Shown: in pieces, positions 17,231-25,818 of the stretch | Layout of the letters: every line of letters begins with the position of its first letter | Numbering within the stretch: the stretch's first letter is position 1 | The notes under the pieces: model-generated | Told to the model about the DNA's origin: nothing | What the model saw: the letters and a program-made list of their open reading frames with translations, nothing else | The model's database searches: none | Program-made: the position numbers and the translations under genes | From: Anaerolineae bacterium | GTDB taxonomy: Bacteria; Chloroflexota; Anaerolineae; Aggregatilineales; UBA2796 | NCBI GenBank assembly: GCA_019637615.1 | Contig: JAHBVJ010000012.1 | Location: 1 to 64,000 of the forward strand | Direction of reading: 5' to 3' | DNA: 64,000 nt

Positions 17231-18952
17231 ATGTTTACCCTTGCGCCGCTTCCTGACACGACAGTCGATTTCAAAACGTGGACGTGGGAACAGATTCAAC
17301 CTTATTATGATGAACTTGCCAGCCGCCCGCTGGATGCTTCCAACATCGAGCAATGGTTGCGCGATTGGACGCACCTCGGTGAACTGCTGACGGAATCGTA
17401 CAGCCGCCTTTCGACAGCAGTTGATCTGAATACGACCGACAAAGAGGCAGAAACCGCGTTCTTTAACTTTCTGGACACGATTGATCCGAAGATGCGTGCC
17501 GCCGAGCAAAAGCTCAAGGAGAAATTACTCGCCAGCAAGTTGGAGCCGAAGGGGTTCGAGATCGCGCTGCGTAACATCCGCTCGGACGCTGAGATTTTCC
17601 GTGATGAAAACCTGCCGCTGTTCACGCAAGTAACAAAATTAGGCAAGGAATATGATCGGATCAAAGGCGCACAGACCGTCAATTGGGACGGCGAAGAATT
17701 GACCGTCTACCAGTTGCAGAAGTATGTCGTCAGCCCTGATCGTGCCATCCGCGAAAAGGCATGGCGCGGCAAGATGGAACGCAATTTGCAGGACCGCCAA
17801 GCCTTGAACGAGTTGTGGACGAAAATGCTGCCGCTACGCTGGCAGATCGCCAAGAATGCGGGGTTCGCCAGCTTCCGCGATTATGTGTGGCGCACGTATT
17901 ACCGTTTCGACTATACGCCTGATGACTGCTTGCGCTTCCACGACGCCATCGAAAAGACCGTCGTACCTGCGGTCAACCGTCTAGTGGAGCGCAAACGGCA
18001 GTTGTTCAAGATCGAGACGATCCGTCCGTGGGATGTGGATTCGCACATGAATGTCGATCCGCTGAACCGTCCGTCGCTGAAGCCATATGGCAGCATCGCG
18101 GAGCTGGAAAGCAAAGCCGCCAATATCTTCAACTATGTTGATCCTGAACTCGGAGAGGAGTTCGAGGCGATGCGGCGCGGCAATTTGCTCGATCTGGAGA
18201 ACCGCAAAGGCAAAGCGCCGGGTGGCTACTGCACGAGCTTCAACCGCGAACGCCGCCCCTTCATTTTCATGAATGCCGTCGGCCTCCACGACGACGTGCA
18301 AACGCTGTTGCACGAAGCGGGACACAGCTTCCACGTCTTCGAGACGGCGCATCTGCCGTATATCCAGCAGTTGGACGTGCCGATGGAATTTTGTGAAGTC
18401 GCCTCGATGTCGATGGAACTGCTGGCGCAGCCCTACCTGACCAACGATAAGGGCGGGTTCTACACCTCGGCAGACGCAGCCCGCGCCATGAGTGAACACC
18501 TCGAAGGGATGCTGTTCTTCTGGCCTTATATGGCGATTGTGGATGCATTCCAACACTGGGTTTACACCAGTGGTGAAGCTGCTCTCGATCCAGCGGCGTG
18601 CGATGCCAAGTGGGGCGAATTGAGCGAGCGCTTCATGGGCTATCAGGATTGGAGCGGTCTAGAAGACATCAAGGTGACGGGCTGGCACCGTAAGCTACAC
18701 ATCTATCAAGTGCCGTTCTACTACATCGAATACGGATTGGCACAACTCGGCGCGGCGCAGGTGTGGGCGAACTCGCTCAAAAGTCAGGCCGACGCAACCG
18801 CCGCTTATCGCCGCGGATTAGCACTCGGCGGCACGAAGGCGCTACCGGAATTGTTCGCCACGGCGGGTGCGAAGTTGGCGTTTGACGCGGACACGTTGGG
18901 ACAATCGGTTGAGTTGATCGAGAGCACGCTCAATAAGCTGCACGCGATGTAA
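17231..18952 (+). CDS. M3-family oligoendopeptidase (PepF-like)
   Basis: This is a cytoplasmic zinc metallopeptidase of 573 residues that cleaves short peptides. The M3 zinc motif HEAGHSFH (first His near residue 361) is intact, and the downstream Glu ligand lies in EFCEVASMSMELL. The long helical N-terminal half (ERLYDSVSS-like region through QALNELWTKMLPLRWQIAKNAGF) and the C-terminal YQVPFYYIEYGLAQLGA motif are typical of oligoendopeptidase F. The ATG at 17231 follows AGGTGAT. It is a single-gene unit ended by a strong hairpin. Confidence 0.93.
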   Translation: MFTLAPLPDTTVDFKTWTWEQIQPYYDELASRPLDASNIEQWLRDWTHLGELLTESYSRLSTAVDLNTTDKEAETAFFNFLDTIDPKMRAAEQKLKEKLLASKLEPKGFEIALRNIRSDAEIFRDENLPLFTQVTKLGKEYDRIKGAQTVNWDGEELTVYQLQKYVVSPDRAIREKAWRGKMERNLQDRQALNELWTKMLPLRWQIAKNAGFASFRDYVWRTYYRFDYTPDDCLRFHDAIEKTVVPAVNRLVERKRQLFKIETIRPWDVDSHMNVDPLNRPSLKPYGSIAELESKAANIFNYVDPELGEEFEAMRRGNLLDLENRKGKAPGGYCTSFNRERRPFIFMNAVGLHDDVQTLLHEAGHSFHVFETAHLPYIQQLDVPMEFCEVASMSMELLAQPYLTNDKGGFYTSADAARAMSEHLEGMLFFWPYMAIVDAFQHWVYTSGEAALDPAACDAKWGELSERFMGYQDWSGLEDIKVTGWHRKLHIYQVPFYYIEYGLAQLGAAQVWANSLKSQADATAAYRRGLALGGTKALPELFATAGAKLAFDADTLGQSVELIESTLNKLHAM

Positions 18953-18965
18953 GGATAGAAACGTC

Positions 18966-18998
18966 ACTGATGGGCAGCAGAAGACACTGCCCATCAGT
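18966..18998. terminator. bidirectional terminator hairpin
   Basis: A perfect 12-bp inverted repeat (ACTGATGGGCAG / CTGCCCATCAGT) with a 9-base loop is followed by ATTTTG on the plus strand. It lies between the convergent oligopeptidase and M23 genes. Confidence 0.8.
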
Positions 18999-19008
18999 AT
19001 TTTGAAAG

Positions 19009-20340
19009 TTAGAAGCCGCGATAGCCGGTCGGGTTGACGGGCACCCATTCGCTGCCATTGAAGATGCGCACCTCGAAGTGCAGGTGCGGGCCGCTGGAAT
19101 TGCCCGTGCTGCCTGTCGCACCGATGACCGCGCCCTTGCCGACACTAGCTCCACAACTGACGCTGATCGCGCTGAGATGTCCGTAGATCGTCCACTTATC
19201 GCCGTGCGAAATCACGACGACATTGCCGTAGCCGTAATTCACCCATCCCGCGTACAAGACATTGCCGCTATCTGCCGCGAAAACGGTCGTGCCTGCGCGT
19301 CCGGCGAGGTCGATGCCACCGTGAGAGGCACTAAACCCGCGCGTCACGTTATACGTGCCGACTGGCAAGGGCAGCGCAAACGATCCCGTGCCCGCGCCCG
19401 CACCGACACGTCCACACGAGCCTTCTTGCCCGACGCCAAAGGTCACGAAACCACTGGCAGCGCCGCTGCTACCCTGCTCCACCTTGATAGGGGGACTCCA
19501 AAATAGGAGCTTCTTTTCCACCACGCCGCCGGGTACCATGACCAGCATTTCGGGTGGTAGGATGGTGGAGGGGGTTGCTCCCGCGCCGCCTAATTTCGGG
19601 TTGTATTCGGAGTCGATGATACGAACAGGCGCAACTTTATATTTATCCGCGATCTGCTGGATCGTCTCCTGCCCGTTGGCTTTATGCAACACGCCATCTT
19701 CAGGGAGGACGGTCAGTTCGTCGCCGGGGAAGAGGCGGTTAACATACACAATGTCGTTGCTGCCGACCAACGTATCGACCGTGATGCCGAAGCGTTTGGC
19801 GATCTCTTCGAGCGTATCCCCGACGCGGACGGTGTAGCTCATCCACGTGCTGCGCGGGCGCACGGGTGCAACCGTGTAGGCGGACTGCTGGCGATATAAG
19901 GCGTCGGTGGGCGGGGTCGTATCGCCATTTTGCAGCAGCAGTTCCGCGACCACATCGACAGGCACATCATCAGATGGAAGCGGAGCCGAAGTGTCCACAG
20001 GGGCGCTTGTTTCTGTTGGCGGCGCGGCGGTGGCTTCCACCGGAACAGTCGTAGGAGATGGCAACGGCTGGCCTACATCGGCGGCTTGTGTTGGCTCGGT
20101 GGTGGGGACAGCAGGAGGCTGATTCGGTTGCAAGTAGAGGATCGCTGCGACTGCCGTGATGACGAGGGCAAGGCCGTATAACAAGACCTGCACGATCCCG
20201 CCGCCCGATTGTTTGGGGACGTGGATGGCTTGCGTAGGCTGTGTATCTTGTTCACGGAAGCGCCGCAGTCCGCTTGGCGGCGTATCGCCAGCCTCGATTG
20301 GTGGTTCTGGAATGTTGGGGCGAGACTCTGGATCGGTCAA
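19009..20340 (-). CDS. membrane-anchored LysM-M23 peptidoglycan endopeptidase
   Basis: This cell-wall hydrolase of about 443 residues has a cytosolic N-terminus of about 50 residues, one transmembrane helix (VQVLLYGLALVITAVAAIL), a Pro/Thr-rich linker, a LysM domain (about 165-210, YTVRVGDTLEEIAKRFGIT), a second LysM-like repeat (GQETIQQIADKYKV), and a C-terminal M23 domain. The zinc ligands are visible: HGGIDLAG, and HLHFEV with the His of YGHLS. The start is a TTG at 20340: a perfect AGGAGG lies six bases before it, inside what a longer reading would translate. It probably trims or remodels peptidoglycan during growth or division. Confidence 0.9.
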   Translation of the reverse strand: MTDPESRPNIPEPPIEAGDTPPSGLRRFREQDTQPTQAIHVPKQSGGGIVQVLLYGLALVITAVAAILYLQPNQPPAVPTTEPTQAADVGQPLPSPTTVPVEATAAPPTETSAPVDTSAPLPSDDVPVDVVAELLLQNGDTTPPTDALYRQQSAYTVAPVRPRSTWMSYTVRVGDTLEEIAKRFGITVDTLVGSNDIVYVNRLFPGDELTVLPEDGVLHKANGQETIQQIADKYKVAPVRIIDSEYNPKLGGAGATPSTILPPEMLVMVPGGVVEKKLLFWSPPIKVEQGSSGAASGFVTFGVGQEGSCGRVGAGAGTGSFALPLPVGTYNVTRGFSASHGGIDLAGRAGTTVFAADSGNVLYAGWVNYGYGNVVVISHGDKWTIYGHLSAISVSCGASVGKGAVIGATGSTGNSSGPHLHFEVRIFNGSEWVPVNPTGYRGF

Positions 20341-20452
20341 TATGTTCCTCCTACCCCCTAGAATCAAACGCGCGGGATAGTAGCGCGCGCCGGGAAGGTG
20401 CGCAACGACGATTAACCGATGATTAATCCGGTGAGGGGAGACTAGAGGAAGA

Positions 20453-20478
20453 TGAAGGCCGATTCGTCTCGGCCTTCA
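20453..20478 (-). terminator. terminator of the toast-rack-like gene pair
   Basis: A perfect 10-bp inverted repeat (TGAAGGCCGA / TCGGCCTTCA) with a 6-base loop starts 15 bases after the minus-strand gene ending at 20494, followed by a pyrimidine-rich TCTTCCTCT. Confidence 0.75.
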
Positions 20479-20493
20479 ATACTGACGAACAGC

Positions 20494-21273
20494 TTACCCG
20501 CCGTGGACGGCGATGCTGCCTACCGCCATCTTCGCGCGGACGCTCAATTGTGGGCCGGACTCGTCAAGCGAGGCACGATTCCGGTATTGATTACCTTTGC
20601 GTGCGAAGCCCGGAATGCTCACACTGCCTAACACCGAGTCCGCTTTGATGTCGGTGGCAAGCGTTGGCGGGATCTCTAGCTCAACCGATGACGCGCCCAA
20701 TTGTAGGTCAAGAGTTGCGTCGTATTTGAAGGTACCGCTGAAATCCAACTCATAGCTGCCCGCGCCGCCTTCAACGCTCATGCGCTTGAAGCCTGCGTTG
20801 CTCAGGTGCTTCATTTCGACGCTGGTTGCGCCGCTTTCCAGCTTCAGGCGATCCATCACTTCGGGATTCGGGGTGGAGAAGTCCATTTCGAGGCTGCCCG
20901 CGCCTTGCCGAATGACCAGATCGGTCAGCGGCAAGCCACCCACGTCCAGATCGCAGTCACTCGCGCCCGTCTCGAACTTCAGTTGGTAGGCACGGCCTGT
21001 GCCGAGCTTCAGATCGAATTTCGGCGCGGTGCGCATCCGCGTGGACAACACGATTTCTTGCGAGATTCTGAGCGTGCCATCATGTTGCTCAATCGTCAGC
21101 GGCATCACGCCAGCGGGGGCGGTGTACGTCCCGCTGACCCATGTCTCGCTGCTGCCCGGTACGATGCGCAGTTTGCAAGCGCCGACCGCCAAGACTAGCT
21201 TGAGTTCGGTGGCTTCGGGGAACGGGATATTGATGTCGGTGACTTCAGGAATTTCGGTGTTTACGTTACTCAT
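20494..21273 (-). CDS. beta-helix 'toast-rack'/DUF4097-like protein
   Basis: This soluble protein of 259 residues is built from repeating beta strands of the type LxLxxGASSVELEIP, LKLESGATSVEMKHL and VEGGAGSYELDFSG. Such short Gly-turn repeats are typical of toast-rack/DUF4097-type right-handed beta-helices found in cell-envelope stress proteins. There is no signal peptide. The start at 21273 is the second of two adjacent ATGs and has AAGGAG six bases upstream. It follows the related upstream gene by 39 bases and probably shares its mRNA. Function is unknown. Confidence 0.75.
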   Translation of the reverse strand: MSNVNTEIPEVTDINIPFPEATELKLVLAVGACKLRIVPGSSETWVSGTYTAPAGVMPLTIEQHDGTLRISQEIVLSTRMRTAPKFDLKLGTGRAYQLKFETGASDCDLDVGGLPLTDLVIRQGAGSLEMDFSTPNPEVMDRLKLESGATSVEMKHLSNAGFKRMSVEGGAGSYELDFSGTFKYDATLDLQLGASSVELEIPPTLATDIKADSVLGSVSIPGFARKGNQYRNRASLDESGPQLSVRAKMAVGSIAVHGG

Positions 21274-21312
21274 CATGATCTCCTTGTTGTACATGATTCG
21301 GTTGTTTACAGG

Positions 21313-22029
21313 TTACTGAACATGTGATGCAACGGGAATATGTGCTGCTTCAACCGGCACGAGGTCTAAACCGCCAAAGCCCGTATTGGCTTGGATGCTC
21401 GATCCGGCAGGCGTTTCTACCCATTTGTGCTTGAAGAAATTGCCCGCCTCGTGCAGTTCGCGCTTGTGAGTGAACGGCAACCGCAGATCGATGCCGCCGA
21501 ACATGCAGCGTGCGTTGATATGCTCCGTGCCGTAGAGTTCATCCCAACCGAGCGTGATCGAGCCTAGACCGATTTGAATATCGGCGTCCTTGTGCAGTTG
21601 GTTGAGGATGACCTCGCCTACCCACAACCGGATTCGCACGTGTTCCGCATCGATGTCACCGGTAATGTCGCCTACTTCGCCCTGTACATCGAGATCACCG
21701 ACGATGCCGTGCAGCGCAATCGCGCCGGATGTCATGCGCACGAAGATCGCGGTGTAGGTTGGCACGTGCGCGACGATCTCGATGTGCTGCTGCTGCCCAT
21801 GTTTCACGAAGTTGTGCATATTGTGACAGTCGATATGCAGTTCGCCTTCGCAAAGCTCGATGTGATCGGGCAGCAAGTAGCCATCGCCACTGCACACGAT
21901 CCGCGACTCGGAATGTGCGTCACCATAAATGGTGAGGTTGCCGAGTGCTTGCGCATCGATTACCAGACTTGTGATTTGACGGCTAGGGAACTTCTCGGTG
22001 AAGGTCGTAACCTCCGGTACAGTGGGCAT
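21313..22029 (-). CDS. DUF4097-like beta-helix protein, partner of the next gene
   Basis: This 238-residue soluble protein has repeating strands (NLTIYGDAHSESRIVCSGDG, GAIALHGIVGDLDVQGEVGDITGDI, IQIGLGSITLGW) that suggest a beta-helix of the DUF4097 type. The ATG at 22029 follows GAGGAG by about eight bases. It is the first gene of a two-gene unit whose second member has the same architecture but little direct similarity. The final part (ANTGFGGLDLVP) repeats the same motif. There is no signal peptide and no enzymatic motif. Function unknown. Confidence 0.72.
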   Translation of the reverse strand: MPTVPEVTTFTEKFPSRQITSLVIDAQALGNLTIYGDAHSESRIVCSGDGYLLPDHIELCEGELHIDCHNMHNFVKHGQQQHIEIVAHVPTYTAIFVRMTSGAIALHGIVGDLDVQGEVGDITGDIDAEHVRIRLWVGEVILNQLHKDADIQIGLGSITLGWDELYGTEHINARCMFGGIDLRLPFTHKRELHEAGNFFKHKWVETPAGSSIQANTGFGGLDLVPVEAAHIPVASHVQ

Positions 22030-22269
22030 GGAGTTTTCTCCTCTGTTTTGCATCACTAGCCGATTATACGAATCGACGTTGAATAAAGTTGCAGAATTTT
22101 GAATATTCAGATTGATTTTCTTGATGTTATCCTAAATATTTAAAATATCCAACTTGATTTCTAGTTAACTTACCTAAAGTGACTATAAGGCAGCGGGGAG
22201 TAACCAACACTTCAGGCGTTGGAGTGCGGTGTCGGTTTGTGTTGTGAAAAGTTGATGGGTATGGATATT

Positions 22270-22294
22270 AGGGGCGACGCTGATGATCGCCCCT
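22270..22294 (-). terminator. hairpin after the RraA-like gene
   Basis: A perfect 8-bp inverted repeat (AGGGGCGA / TCGCCCCT) with a 9-base loop lies 36 bases after the RraA-like stop codon. The rest of 22030-22329 is A+T-rich leader for the DUF4097-like pair and shows no gene. Confidence 0.6.
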
Positions 22295-22329
22295 GAAAGA
22301 ATTAGGAGGGTAAGATCGCGGGATCGAGG

Positions 22330-23031
22330 CTAGGCACGTCCCCATTTTTTATAGGCATCATCGAAAGACATACCCTTGGCGGCGTCTTCGCGCATCCCTT
22401 GTTCGCGACGCTCCAAGTCTTCGACTTTGACCAAGGTTTCCATCGCGATGGCTTGGGGGACGACGATCACACCGTCGGCCTCACCGATGATCCAGTCGCC
22501 GGGGTTGACGCGGACGCGGCTGGTTAACGTGCCGGGCATCCCGATAGTCGAATTCACAGCGGTCATGCGCCAGCGTGCCGATGACTCGATGGGCGAGGTG
22601 CCGCGTGCGCAGGGCGTGAAATTCGGGATGATCTCCAACCCTAACCAGTCACGAATGTATGAATCGAGCACGATGCCGTGCGCGCCGCCCTGTTTCAGTG
22701 CCCAACTGGTCATCTCGCCAAATTTGCCCGCGTGCTGTTCGCCACCGCATTCCACGATCACGACGCAGCCGGGATACAGCGAGTTACGCAATTGCTCGAA
22801 AAAATTGCCAACCCAACTGCCGCCCTCTTCGCCACGCGGGATCGGGGCAGCGGTGCCGCGCACGGTGATGGCTTGACCTGCTAAGTGCTGATGCATGAAC
22901 AGCGGCCTGATACCCAGATCGAGGCATTGATTGGGATACCCCATCTCGTCCAAGGTATCGTAAATGTTGGCGACGCGGATTTTGTCCCAACGGGCTTGTA
23001 GTTCGACAACAGAGGGTTCTTGTGCAGACAT
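22330..23031 (-). CDS. RraA-family aldolase/decarboxylase-like protein
   Basis: This is a 233-residue protein of the RraA / 4-hydroxy-4-methyl-2-oxoglutarate aldolase superfamily. The core signature is visible: VIVECGGEQHAGKFGEMTSWALKQGGAHGIVLDSYIRDW, where the Gly-Glu pair and the final Arg-Asp bind metal and 2-oxo acid in family enzymes. The GEADGVIVVPQ strand is also typical. It lies downstream of an enolase-superfamily dehydratase (89-base gap), which suggests cleavage of a 2-keto-3-deoxy sugar acid rather than control of RNase E. Substrate remains an inference. Confidence 0.85.
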   Translation of the reverse strand: MSAQEPSVVELQARWDKIRVANIYDTLDEMGYPNQCLDLGIRPLFMHQHLAGQAITVRGTAAPIPRGEEGGSWVGNFFEQLRNSLYPGCVVIVECGGEQHAGKFGEMTSWALKQGGAHGIVLDSYIRDWLGLEIIPNFTPCARGTSPIESSARWRMTAVNSTIGMPGTLTSRVRVNPGDWIIGEADGVIVVPQAIAMETLVKVEDLERREQGMREDAAKGMSFDDAYKKWGRA

Positions 23032-23092
23032 AATCGTTGGTTCCTCGTAACGAAAACTCTATACGATAGGCGAAAGATATTTTGGTTGGTGT

Positions 23093-23113
23093 AGGCCAGT
23101 TTGAGGCTGGCCT
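23093..23113 (-). terminator. short hairpin between dehydratase and RraA-like gene
   Basis: Inverted repeat AGGCCAG / CTGGCCT with a 7-base loop, just after the dehydratase stop codon. It is too short to be a sure terminator and may instead attenuate or process the two-gene mRNA. Confidence 0.4.
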
Positions 23114-23120
23114 TATGTGA

Positions 23121-24284
23121 CTAATCGAAGTAAGTGTCGCCGCCCCAAAGCAGCTTTTTGGCAGCGGCATCATTCAGCTCAACGCCCGTGCCGGGACGTT
23201 CGGAAACCGTCATGTAGCCGTTTTCGACAAATGGATGGTCGCCGTCACAAAGATCATTCCACCACGGAATATCCATCGCATGGAACTCCAGCAGCAGGAA
23301 GTTGGGCACCGAGGCCATGACGTGGCACGCAGACATCATGCCGAGCGGCGATGACACATTGTGCGGCGCGATGGGGATGTAATAGGCGTCCGCAAGGTCA
23401 GCGATGCGCTTGCCTTCAGCAATGCCACCCGCCTTCGCGAGATCGGGCATGATCACATCGGTGGCTTTTTTGTTGAAGAGTTCAAGAAATTCAAAGCGAG
23501 TATATAGATTCTCGCCCGTGCAGATGACCGTGCTGCTGGAGGCTTTGACCATCGCTAAACTGTCTAGATTCTCGGCGGGGACGGGTTCTTCCAGCCACAG
23601 CAAGCGCAAGGGTTCGACCGCTTTGGCGAGCGTGATGGCGGAAGGCAAATCGAACTGCCCGTGACAATCGATGGCGAGGTCGATCTTGTAGCCGACGGCT
23701 TCGCGAATGCCTTCAATCAGTTCGATGACGTGCGTCATTTCCTCCGCGCCAGCCGTCCAGTTATATTGATCGAGCTTGCCCGTGCCCGTGTTATCGACAT
23801 CGAACTTGACGGCACTGAAGCCCTTGCCGACTACTTCGAGCGCTTTGGCCGCGTAGGCTTTGGCGTCATCGGTTTCGCCAGCGTGGCAGTCCGCGTAAAG
23901 GCGAATCTTGTCGCGGAATTTGCCGCCGAGCAGCTTGTAGATGGGCACATTGAGCGCCTTCCCCATGATGTCGTACATGGCATTGTCGATGCCCGTCATG
24001 GCGAAAATCAGCGGTGCGTGCATGGAGCCGCCGTAGCGTCCCACCCGCCGCAGTTTTTCGTAGACTTTGTTGACATTGAAGGGGTCTTCCCCGATGAGAT
24101 GGCGTTTGATCTCCAAGATGGCGTATTTGGTGGCAAAGCCGGAGTAGCCGGGGCCGCCGGAGTTACATTCGCCCGTGCCAACGATGCCTTCATCGGTGTA
24201 GATGCGGACAAAGGTCCAGACACTACCACCGCTGTGAGGTTCTTGGCGTCCGATCACACAAGCCTGCACATCTGTAATTTTCAT
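23121..24284 (-). CDS. mandelate racemase/muconate lactonizing enzyme family dehydratase
   Basis: This 387-residue member of the enolase superfamily is probably a sugar-acid dehydratase. Metal ligands follow the family order: DCHGQ (Asp), WLEEPVP (Glu), and CTGENLYTR (Glu). The catalytic base region AVKFDVDN and the C-terminal His in IAPHNVSSPLG are present, as in galactonate and gluconate dehydratases. Residues 1-120 form the capping domain. It would convert an aldonate to a 2-keto-3-deoxy acid, which the adjacent RraA-like aldolase could cleave. The specific sugar acid cannot be read from the sequence. Confidence 0.88.
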   Translation of the reverse strand: MKITDVQACVIGRQEPHSGGSVWTFVRIYTDEGIVGTGECNSGGPGYSGFATKYAILEIKRHLIGEDPFNVNKVYEKLRRVGRYGGSMHAPLIFAMTGIDNAMYDIMGKALNVPIYKLLGGKFRDKIRLYADCHAGETDDAKAYAAKALEVVGKGFSAVKFDVDNTGTGKLDQYNWTAGAEEMTHVIELIEGIREAVGYKIDLAIDCHGQFDLPSAITLAKAVEPLRLLWLEEPVPAENLDSLAMVKASSSTVICTGENLYTRFEFLELFNKKATDVIMPDLAKAGGIAEGKRIADLADAYYIPIAPHNVSSPLGMMSACHVMASVPNFLLLEFHAMDIPWWNDLCDGDHPFVENGYMTVSERPGTGVELNDAAAKKLLWGGDTYFD

Positions 24285-24504
24285 GAGTAGTCTTTTCTAA
24301 TAATTCCTAAGCCGATTAAAAGAAACCCTCTTAGGGTAGGGCACTGCTTACGGATAAGTTTTGGTACGTGTGGTAATTCGCAGTGAACAACATTGCTCGG
24401 AGGCCGTGTTCCACCTGCTCAGAAATTGAATCAGGGTCATTATAGAACGTTACAAATGAACGAGCAAGCAACGTTATATCAAGCGTTACTGTAACGTGGA
24501 GAGA

Positions 24505-25131
24505 TTAAAACAGCCCTTGATATTGACAAGGCTGTTGATCAACGGCGCAGGATGGAGTATTCGCCGCCGACAAACCGCGTTCCGCTAACAACCGACACAC
24601 CATACAGATCGGCAGCCCGACCACATTGGTGTAGCAGCCTAGGACACGCTTGACGGGGTGAAAAACACGATTCTGGATGGCGTAACTGCCCGCTTTGCCG
24701 AACGGATCGCCAGACGCGATATAAGCGGCGATTTCCGCATCCGTATAGTCACGCATAAGCACTTCGGTAGTGACGACGAGCGTGGTGGTCTGGCGCGTAT
24801 TGGCATCTAACAATGCGACGCCCGTATGCACATGGTGCGTCCGTCCGCGCAATTGACTAAGCATCGTGTGCGCGTCGGCGGCGTCTTCAGGTTTACCGAG
24901 GATATGATTATCAATGGCAACGGTCGTGTCGGCGGTCAATATCAGGCCGGATTGCTGCGCTGCCACCGCTGAGGCTTTTTCGCGACTCAGGCGTGCCACG
25001 TAATCAACGGCTGGTTCGTCAGGATGGGGCGTTTCATCAATATCAGGCCGGGCTGCTACGAAGGCAAACCCGGCTTCTTTGAGTAAATGGTGACGGCGTG
25101 GTGAAGTCGAGCCGAGGATTAAGTTAGACAT
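24505..25131 (-). CDS. Maf-like nucleoside triphosphate pyrophosphatase
   Basis: This 208-residue Maf/HAM1-type protein hydrolyses (d)NTPs, usually dTTP or UTP and modified forms, to the monophosphate. Signature elements: LGSTSPRRHHLLKEAGF (P-loop-like SxSPRR), SREKA, LTADTTVAIDNHILGKPEDAADA and LRGRTHHVHTGVAL, then the FGKAGSYAIQ motif. The start is set at the ATG at 25131 so that the protein begins right before the first strand; ribosome-binding signal is weak. It follows the FKBP gene by about 45 bases and may share its transcript. Confidence 0.9.
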   Translation of the reverse strand: MSNLILGSTSPRRHHLLKEAGFAFVAARPDIDETPHPDEPAVDYVARLSREKASAVAAQQSGLILTADTTVAIDNHILGKPEDAADAHTMLSQLRGRTHHVHTGVALLDANTRQTTTLVVTTEVLMRDYTDAEIAAYIASGDPFGKAGSYAIQNRVFHPVKRVLGCYTNVVGLPICMVCRLLAERGLSAANTPSCAVDQQPCQYQGLF

Positions 25132-25176
25132 AACCATTTCAGCTGAGAGCAGCAAACACGTCAGACGTGCCGCAGA

Positions 25177-25734
25177 TCAGGCTTCCTCGTCGTCTTCGTC
25201 TTCGAACTCGTCGTCAAAGTCCTCGTCGTCATCGTAGAACTCATCATCATCTTCATCCAACATACCATGCGGATGACCGTGATCGAGTTCTTCGTCGGTG
25301 GCTTCGCGGATGCCGACGACTTCAACACTGAAGTTCAGTGTTTGCCCCGCCAAGGGATGGTTGAAGTCGAGCTTGACCTTGTTCTTGCTGATCTCGCGCA
25401 CGATGGCTTCTTCGATCCAGCCCTCGTCATCGGTCACAGCAATGGTCATGCCCAAGGTGACGGGCAAGTCCTTGGGGAGGTCAGCGCGATCCACTTCTTC
25501 CACATATTCTGGATCGTAATCGCCGTAGCCTTCCGCCGCGCTTACCTGCACGTCCCGCTTGTCCCCGATCTTCAAGCCCTCTAAGCCTTTTTCCAGCCCC
25601 GGCACGATGTTATCGGCACCGTGCAGATATTCTAGTGGCTCATCTTCGGGAGAAGCGTCAACCAGTTCACCTGTCGAGAGGCGGAGCGTGTAGGCGATAC
25701 TCACTACCATCCCGTTTTTTACCATATCTGTCAT
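25177..25734 (-). CDS. SlyD-like FKBP-type peptidyl-prolyl cis-trans isomerase
   Basis: This is a cytoplasmic folding enzyme and chaperone of 185 residues. The FKBP half-domain (VVSIAYTLRLSTGELVDAS, then YLHGADNIVPGLEKGLEGLKIGD) is split by an insert-in-flap region (GYGDYDPEYVEEVDRADLP), followed by DFNHPLAGQTLNFSVEVVGIREA, the SlyD-type return to the FKBP fold. The tail has a short HGHPHG element then a run of about 30 Asp/Glu residues. SlyD proteins bind metals through a His/Cys tail; here the tail is mostly acidic. ATG 25734 follows AAAGGG by eight bases. Confidence 0.92.
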   Translation of the reverse strand: MTDMVKNGMVVSIAYTLRLSTGELVDASPEDEPLEYLHGADNIVPGLEKGLEGLKIGDKRDVQVSAAEGYGDYDPEYVEEVDRADLPKDLPVTLGMTIAVTDDEGWIEEAIVREISKNKVKLDFNHPLAGQTLNFSVEVVGIREATDEELDHGHPHGMLDEDDDEFYDDDEDFDDEFEDEDDEEA

Positions 25735-25751
25735 GCGTTGAACCCTTTCTA

Positions 25752-25767
25752 TTGGGCAAGTGCCCAA
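25752..25767. promoter_or_regulatory. dyad in the leader of the FKBP gene
   Basis: Inverted repeat TTGGGCA / TGCCCAA with a 2-base centre, just upstream of the FKBP ribosome-binding site. It could be an operator or a small leader hairpin. Confidence 0.4.
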
Positions 25768-25818
25768 ACTGGCTAATCATATCATAGCCACCAATGCAAT
25801 TCTACGGGAAATATTCGC

